Positions 57,291 through 64,000 of a DNA stretch of 64,000 nucleotides are shown here, piece after piece. Position 1 is the first letter of the stretch. Every line of letters starts with the position of its first letter. Below the pieces are notes generated by a model that made no database searches, was not told where the DNA came from, and saw only the letters and a program-made list of their open reading frames with translations. A program made the position numbers and the translations under genes. The DNA is from Halictus rubicundus. Lineage: Eukaryota > Arthropoda > Insecta > Hymenoptera > Halictidae. The stretch covers positions 9,278,220-9,342,219 of the forward strand of contig NC_135151.1 in NCBI RefSeq assembly GCF_050948215.1, given 5' to 3'.

Positions 57291-57647
57291 AATAATGCTT
57301 TTGCAATTGAACTACGTTTACCGAATAATATCGCACAGACACAGTGACTCACATTAATACTCGGACACTCTCAAAAGACGATAACTTTTTTTCAATACTG
57401 GAACATACGACTTGGATTTTCCTTGAGAAGTTAGCAATTAGTCTGTCTACTACATATTGCGAGAAAAAGGTTTATCGAAAATTGCAATTGGTCGGAATTG
57501 CAGTGAAAATACCTACTGAAAGTTGTATCTCACAACTTTTTAATCTGAGCTACACTGAGATTCACTGTATATTAGTTGACGAATATTTTGGCATTTGGTG
57601 ATAATTAGACAGGGTTAGTGATAATTAGAAACAGTGAAAATTTTAGA
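57291..57647. other. Non-coding AT-rich stretch
   Basis: An 85-codon plus-strand frame (57344-57601, MTHINTRTLSKDDNFFSILE..) has no recognised motif or splice context. Confidence 0.4.
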
Positions 57648-57862
57648 GCAATTAACGAACACTGTTCGGTTATTCTCGGCTTATTAAAATGATTAACGCA
57701 GGCAATACATGTTTACTGCAATTAATAAACACTGTTCGTTTATTTTCGACTTATTCAAATTATTATAAGAGGAAATACATGTTTACTGGGCTTCTGCAAT
57801 TCACGAACACCGTTCGTTCATTTTCGCCTTATTAAAATTCTTAGGGGAGGAAATGTTTAGAC
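57648..57862. repeat. Tandem repeat, 70-78 bp unit, three copies
   Basis: Units start GCAATTAACGAACACTGTTC (57648), GCAATTAATAAACACTGTTC (57718) and GCAATTCACGAACACCGTTC (57796). Each continues KTTYATTYTCGNCTTATT and GRGGAAATACATGTTTACT or a close form. The first unit carries the perfect palindrome CGAACACTGTTCG. Confidence 0.8.
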
Positions 57863-60800
57863 ATCTGTCCCTCAGAATTGTTGTAGACAATTCAAGTCCA
57901 AATTCATTTCACGTTCGAAAACAAATCAATTACAAAATTGATAATGTATTTTTCATTCGAATATTTTATTTTTTTTAAATGCGTTTCGCCGAGGAGAATC
58001 GAACGGGTTCCCGGCTGCAGACTCCTTTCATAAAGAATTCTGGCCATGCCGGGCAAAGAGTCGTTCATTCAGGGCTAGAATAAGACCCGGCTAATCACTC
58101 TGATGGAATCGAACCTACGCTGGCCTGCGATAATGGCGGTGGCGCGAATCGACGAGCAAAACGAGCGCATGAAGATGCGAAATTGGCCGGGGCCGGCGTC
58201 TCAAACCCTTAAAGAGCAACGCACAACATTCCGATCCGTTACAATTACCGAATAATTCCAATGTTGGCCCACATTTGGCCAAAGGAACCTGGAATTAGGG
58301 AGATTAGAGGCTACCGTTCGTAAGGAACGCCACTACCGGAATTTAACCGGTTATTATATAGATACCGAGAGCTCAGAGGCTCAACCAGCGAGCCAGAATC
58401 CTGTTCTGGTGCATCACGGGACATCGTGAACAACTCTGCTTTTACCGATTAGGCTGTTCTTTATGCTCAAACTGTGAGCTTTCATACATTTGCGTCAAGC
58501 ACAAATTCCTAAAATATTGTAGAATACAAGGCATTATTTTTCGTTTCGGTGAAAAACAAAATTCTGTTTTTGTCTTCGTCTTCGAAAACTTCGTCTCTGT
58601 CTTATTTATTTTGAAACAATTTTTTTAATTTCTACCGAAACTGAGGAAAATATATTAATTCTGAAAGAACCGAAAACAATGTTTTTGAACACGTTCGACA
58701 TTCAATAAAATATGTATATGCAATGACAAAATGAAATTATGACGGTTCACATTTTTCAAATTATTGAATTTTTACTTCGCGAAGAAATGTTCGAACAAAG
58801 TATAAATAAATGATTATACATTTTTTCTTCAGAGTGTACGCACTTGCACGAGTCCTTTAAAAATAACATTTAGATATTAAAAAGCAAACGGAGAACCAGT
58901 TTAGAAATAAAGATCCGTCGTTCGCGAAATTTGTTTAACAACAAATCCCGGGGCGTGAAAATAGATCCGACGTAATATTTACGAGCTAGAAACCTGTCAT
59001 CATTTTCTGAGTCATCGACTTAGAACGATTATTTGCATTGTATAATGTATTAAGGTTGCATTCGTTGCATTCAGGAAAGAGGAGCTGATATTCGCTTGTG
59101 CGCGTAATCAGCTCGAAAAGCTTGCTCGCAAAGTTTCACGAAGCGAAAAAAGTTAATTTTACGGTGCTCGGTTCCCACAATCAGATAATTCCCACGCATA
59201 CCGCTTAATTATATCGATGCGAGCGTGTTATGCACTTGTCTTACCCGACTAATCGTCCGATCGATCACAGGTGCACCGATGCGTGCCGGCAGTTTTGACA
59301 ATATTACGCAATCTGTCATTTACCTCTACAAACAGGCTGTAATTACTCATTAAGCGATAAGGAACGGCGTGCCCCAAGACTCTATGTCCGACATAATTCG
59401 CGGAGATAGTATCTGTGTGTCTCTGCCTCGATTTTTTTCCACTTTCATCGGTTTGTTCGTAATTGAAAAAATTGAAGGCGCGATAAGAATAATGAAATTA
59501 GCATAGATTCACTATTTTTCTTGTATAGTCTAACTTACATAGTCCGGCTCCGAAACATTATTTTCTGATTTAGATAATTCGATGACGCATTGATTTTTAT
59601 TTCGTGTAAGTTTGCACCGGTGAATATAAAAAGTCAGTAAAAATATTTGTGCGGGACAAACAAAAATTGAACAAAGTGAGGCAAGGTGTAACGAATCAAT
59701 ATGTGTATTAGTAGAAAATCTGTATGCGAGACAAAGAAGATTGAATAAGACATTCGAAGAAACGTTCGCAGTAGTTTCGAAAACTTGGTGCACTATTGAC
59801 GGCATCTCGAGATAGGAGCGTTTTATGGCACAAGGAATTAGAGGAAGATCTTCGACCAGCTAATGCGTGCAGGAACATAAAACATATCTTCGAGTGAGAA
59901 CAGTCACCATAAATTCGAACGTCGTCGCTTAAAGAACCGAAGTCAAAACTTCATCAAACCGCAGGAAGTTCGGCTGCTAATAGCTACCTACACTAAAAGA
60001 TAGCAGTGTCTTCTACCTCTCGAAGAAAAAACTCCAGAAAATCGATTAAAATTATTTTCCAACAAACAAAAATTCGTTAAGCAGAAAATATAATGGTTGC
60101 TTCGCTAACAGAATTTTTGGAACATTTTTCTCAGAAATCAGAGATGCTGACAAAATTTGTACTTCTGCTACGCGAGCAGGTAAATAATTTGCAAGTTTAT
60201 CAGCAGGATAAACTCGAAGGGTTGAGAGGATTCGAGCACTTTGGAGAAAGATCTTGGGATGATTTTTTCGGTGTCGAGAAAGATGCAAAGAGACGGATCG
60301 GAAGCTCGAAAAGTAGTATTTCTCCGGCATTTCGGTGCGTTATTAATAACCGTGTTGAGTGTAATTTAATTAAGGCTAATACATTTATAGCGTTCGCTTG
60401 AATTATGATACGCCGGGTGATAAATCGTTCGTTTTAATGGCTACCATCTCGGAGCAATTATTATTGCGCAAGAGACGCTGGGTTCGAGACGATGCTTGTC
60501 TGCCCACGCAGATGACAACGCATGATCGGAAACACGTTTGCAAGGATAAGCGGCCATTAAGTTGGTATGACAAGTATCCGTGTCGTAATAGTGGCGAGCC
60601 GGGGCTTCGTTAGTTGGATGGACGCCGCTTCCTAGCCGGTGGTTTTCATAAAACTTCGCCCTTTACCGGGACTTTTCTTCAATTTCGACGTAAATTTCAT
60701 TTTACTGCTCGTAACGGTACGCTTTATTATTACTTAGCTCGGTGCAGAGTCCTTAAAGGACCCTCTCGAAAAATACTTCGGTTACGAGTGCACCGTAGCA

Positions 60801-61262
60801 TGCGCCCCGTCCACTAATTTGTTAACTGTTTAAATGAGCTGCTCGAATGTTACAAAACTGAAGAAATATTGCGAGTTCCTTATGCGCGTATTAGTGCGCG
60901 CAGTTGCTCAAATTGGAGAGAACAACTCGTTCGTTAATGGTGTCAACGCTAGCTTTGCAAATTGACTGGTAAACCGAAGAATTAAACTCTCTTTGTGTTC
61001 AATATTATGGTTCTTCACGCAATCTTTACATTGCAAGTCAAATCAAATTCGTTTCGTCGCAAAGTCAAATCAAAATGATTATCCAACGTCGAGCTTAAAC
61101 ACGACAATAAATCCAGTTTTCGAAAATATTCTATACAGCACAAATGACACATTTCTAATGCTTCATAGCAAGCAGATTTAGGAAGTTAAATTAATTTGTC
61201 CGATATACGTCTAGAAATAAATATTTAAACATATTATTGCCCATGTAAAAATTACTAATTAG
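57863..61262. other. Long non-coding stretch, no supported exon
   Basis: AT-rich with moderate GC at 57990-58440. One short plus-strand frame (60093-60179, 29 codons) ends in phase at GAGCAG|GTAAAT, but is too short to call. Another frame at 59530-59805 (minus) has no motif. No tRNA could be folded at GGTTCGATTCC (58106-58116, minus), where the T stem does not pair. Confidence 0.4.
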
Positions 61263-61419
61263 TAGACTCCGGATCTTTATGCATAACGAAAATTGTTTGC
61301 ACTGATTGCAAGACCTAGCAACCAAATAGGAATTTATTTCTCTTTTTTAGTGGGTTTATTATTTAATCCTTCCACTGCTTGAAATTACACTCACTCCGCA
61401 ATCCGGAATCCGCAATCTA
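61263..61419 (+). mobile_element. Family B miniature element
   Basis: Left end TAGACTCCGGATCTTTATGC; right end, read inward, TAGATTGCGGATTCCGGATT. AATTGTTTGCACTGATTGCA and CTGCTTGAAATTACACTCAC match the reference copy at 20316. A small tandem CCGCAATCCGGAATCCGC has formed at the right end. Confidence 0.7.
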
Positions 61420-61590
61420 ATAATTATAAATGGTAACTGTTTAATGGGTTATGGCGCACTAAACGTGACTACATCACTTCATAAAACTAACGAATTTTTG
61501 GCCATTTTTTTAACACAATAATTACTCCATAAAAGTTGAATAATTCTCAATAATCGCAGAACTATTAGAACGCATCCCGTGAACCTGGTA

Positions 61591-61770
61591 TTAACACTAG
61601 ACTGACGTATGTGTATTGCTCTGTAACAGTGACAAGACTGTGCCCATTCAGACTTCATACAACTTTTATTGTAGAAAATTTCCGATGAAAACATTTTTAC
61701 AATTTCAGTAATTGTAAAAGAAAAAATTAGGAACCAGTCATTTTGACTGGTCCTGTAGTGCTAGTGTTAA
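61591..61770 (+). mobile_element. TTAA miniature element, family C-like
   Basis: Left end TTAACACTAGACTGACGTAT; right end, read inward, TTAACACTAGCACTACAGGA, followed inside by CCAGTCAAAATGACTGG, itself a palindrome. TTAA at both edges, 180 bp. Ends match family C for 10 bases; the interior differs. Confidence 0.7.
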
Positions 61771-62958
61771 TAAAATCCATTGTCTATCACGAATGTGCAT
61801 TACAACATTTTCCTATAAAATTGAATAACGGATCCTCCGCAGGATCGAGTAACACTTTAATTCAAATTCACTTCGTGAAACGGAGACTGGTGATTAGAAG
61901 ATTCTCCAAAAATTGGTTGAAATTCGTCAGGGACGAGCACACATGGGTGAATGTGTCAGGATAGTGGACGGTCGAACAGGCGTTTCCGCCCACGCGGTTA
62001 TGACGTTGCCCGCGAATTCTTTAATACCGAAATAGGATTGAAACCGTTTCGTTTCAGAGGTTAACCAGGGTCCCTCGAAGTACTTGTCTGGCAGTTCTGC
62101 CGTTTGAATGGCTAGTTAGCGCGAAGATTGGTTTTCTTCGCATTATTGGTCCCTTCTTCGGCCGGCGTTATTGGGATCACCCAAACACACGGCAGTAAAA
62201 TCAGCTAAGCTGGCGGTTATTTATTGCTCGCGGTGGCACAGGTGAAAGAAACAGGCCTCACTCACTCCCCTCGTTCGCCCACTGTATCCCCCCCACCACC
62301 TACGTCCTCTTTCGTTTTCTAGCTTCTTTTTTCATTGTTTTCTATCAACTGCCAGTCCGTTTTAATCGTATACTCTCTGACGGCGGGTTCTGGCTAGGTC
62401 TCGCTCTCAAATAAGAGGGTAGCCCCGGCCTTCAACAAAAAGAACACGGATCGGCCAGTGATATTTTGTTTCGATATCACTGCAATTAGCGCAACCGTTT
62501 GATTCATTGAAATTTTTTATGCAACCTCTACTAAAAATCGAGCTCGCCATCGATAATGTAATTTAAGTAATCGTGTAAACGCGAGTGTCGCGCTATTATA
62601 TATAATTTTCGCATCCCAAATTTTAATGTTTTACTTTTAAACTATTTTAGTTTGAGCAATCGACAAAAATAAGGGTTAATAACATCTCTAATAAAAAACA
62701 CCTTTCCATTGATATTTTTAATGACATCGGTTAATCTGATCACAAAATTCGCACATAAAATGTTATTTACTAATTCTAAAGGTTCACGGAAAAATTGAAA
62801 ATAGAAATATGGTTAATTTTCTCCCGAAAAGAATAAGAAAACGTTTACGTTAAATGGATGTTCGTCTCACCGAAATAATTTCGTTAATTCATCTTCGTTT
62901 CCCTCGGAAATATGTTCAGCTCTCAATTTCACAATTGTATTTTTACGCAATTAATTAG
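61771..62958. other. Non-coding stretch, no gene seen
   Basis: GC-moderate to 62460, then AT-rich. No motif, RNA gene or repeat partner recognised. Confidence 0.45.
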
Positions 62959-63144
62959 TAGACGGATCTTTATGCAAAATTGTCCAAGTCAATTACAGGG
63001 GACTGGAGCAAGACGAATCATTCTTACGTTAATAATTTTAACAAGCTGAGAATAACAGATCGACGGTCTTAAATTATTTTAAGCTTTCTTCTGTTTTAAT
63101 TGCCGTAAGCATTGTTGCCATAAATGCATAAAATCCGCAGTCTA
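62959..63144 (+). mobile_element. Family B miniature element, intact ends
   Basis: Left end TAGACGGATCTTTATGCAAA (a three-base TGC word is missing after TAGAC); right end, read inward, TAGACTGCGGATTTTATGCA. 186 bp, with TCTGTTTTAATTGCCGTAAG matching the reference body. Confidence 0.75.
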
Positions 63145-64000
63145 TTACTAATGTATGGTGCACTACAAATATCGACGTCCATCGTGTAGGAAGATCGACT
63201 TCGCAGACCCAAAGTGAATAATAATAGTCGGCGTTTAGATTGAAATATGCGAGACACATCACACATAAAAACATCTAACGCTCCAAACGCATGAATAACG
63301 ATCGGTCATTCATTTCCCACCAACTTAGCATTAATTTTTTCTTTTTTTTTTTTTTGCTCAGACAAACTCAGTTTCACTGACGTGCGCCTCCGCCCTGACC
63401 AGGCTCATTTATCCCGACCAGTTACGAATCGATCACTCGAAACTATTTATCTTAATACTATCCGCAACCGGTATCGCTTTTCCATCGAGCGGCCATTCAA
63501 TTTGCTGATTTTCTTCGGCGGAGCTGAACTCTCCACTAAATCTTTTACCGCCGTTGCTAGTCCGTTGCTTTGCAACATTATGTTAACCTCGGCGCAAACA
63601 TTACAGGCCTGAATAGACATTATCATTGATCGATCCTTTAAACTCGAAATGAAACGCTACTCTTTAGATCTTTCTAAAACCTAGAACAAAAGATTAGACG
63701 TGAACATAAACTATCCAGTACGTAGACGGAGAGTTGATTAAAAATAAAATATTGCATGCGCGGTCCTGTGCTTGCAAACAAAAATTTGTTTGTCAAGCCA
63801 ACAAAGTCCTAGCAATTGCGGAGTTCAGCAGCGGTGTCGGATGACTTATTTGTTTTCTATAGTTTTCGGGAATACGCTGGTATTCGTGGTTAAAAAAAGT
63901 CGATTTTTGCTTCGCTTTTTTTTTGTGCTAGAATCAGACTTCATCGATTTGCACAATAAATAGTCCTGCGTATGGACCACCTTGGATTGATTTGTTGCGT
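63145..64000. other. Non-coding; acceptor-like T tract at 63337-63362
   Basis: A T-rich tract ending TTTTTTGCTCAG at 63362 looks like a plus-strand 3' splice site. The following sequence has only a 76-codon frame (63382-63612) without recognised motif, in a different frame from the earliest possible reading, so no exon is claimed. Confidence 0.35.

Noticed and set aside
58100..58130. GGTTCGATTCC on the minus strand as a tRNA T arm
   Set aside because: Flanking bases do not form the five-pair T stem and no A box lies at the right distance upstream.
60093..60179. 29-codon plus-strand frame ending at GAGCAG|GTAAAT in phase
   Set aside because: Too short; the donor is moderate and composition is not informative.
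63337..63612. T-tract plus CAG as a 3' splice site with following frame
   Set aside because: The following reading frames are closed soon after the AG or are not linked to it; homopolymer tracts give such sites by chance.

Overview
This looks like insect nuclear DNA, most likely Hymenoptera (ant, bee or wasp). The grounds are indirect: an AT-rich background with abrupt CpG-rich patches, two kinds of decayed mariner transposon, an RNase H-bearing LINE remnant, many short TTAA- and TA-flanked miniature elements, and splice-consensus exon ends with no bacterial-style gene packing. No ribosomal RNA, convincing tRNA, CRISPR array or operon was found. By far the greatest part is intergenic or intronic DNA that has collected transposable elements.

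Host genes. Two first coding exons have sequence support. One is on the minus strand at 4591-4313: 93 codons of an acidic protein with a KRKR nuclear-type signal, a GTAAGT donor, and a CpG-rich upstream region with a GA tract. The other is on the plus strand at 45153-45422: 90 codons starting with a signal-peptide-like segment and ending at a GTAAGT donor. Neither was recognised and no second exon was found; both genes would continue across long introns or beyond the window. Weaker candidates are at 39993-40171 (-), 25197-25493 (-) and 48244-48462 (-).

Mobile elements. A cecropia-type mariner (1213-2284) has lost the region of its first catalytic Asp, and a solo copy of its 5' end lies at 12057-12244. 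A mellifera-type mariner (10128-11346) is nearly complete, in one unshifted frame with four stops. A third mariner-like element (43112-44058) has good ends but an unrelated interior holding a large hairpin. A LINE relic (about 49865-51060) keeps a recognisable RNase H and a C-terminal Cys/His motif. Miniature families labelled here are: A (ends CAGTGAWTTCTCGATATATG, TA-flanked, seven places), B (ends TAGACTGCGGATYTTTATGC, at least twelve places), several TTAA-flanked piggyBac-type families (C, E, F, G, H, I), D (GATAAGGTAGAGTGAC, three places) and N (CAGGGTGTCCC, two places). At 21619-22600 five of these are packed or nested together.

Tandem repeats. There are arrays with periods of 39 bp (25030), 124 bp (40130), about 150 bp (6110), 152 bp (56830), 156 bp (38781) and 70-78 bp (57648), plus microsatellites. 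The 39- and 156-bp units are multiples of three and are open on both strands. An inverted pair of 172-bp arms (47662-48110) has at each arm end a perfect palindrome built from the nuclear-receptor-like half-site TCAAGGTCA. No complete new gene system could be demonstrated; the nested clusters, the open-frame satellites and the palindromic element are the best leads.
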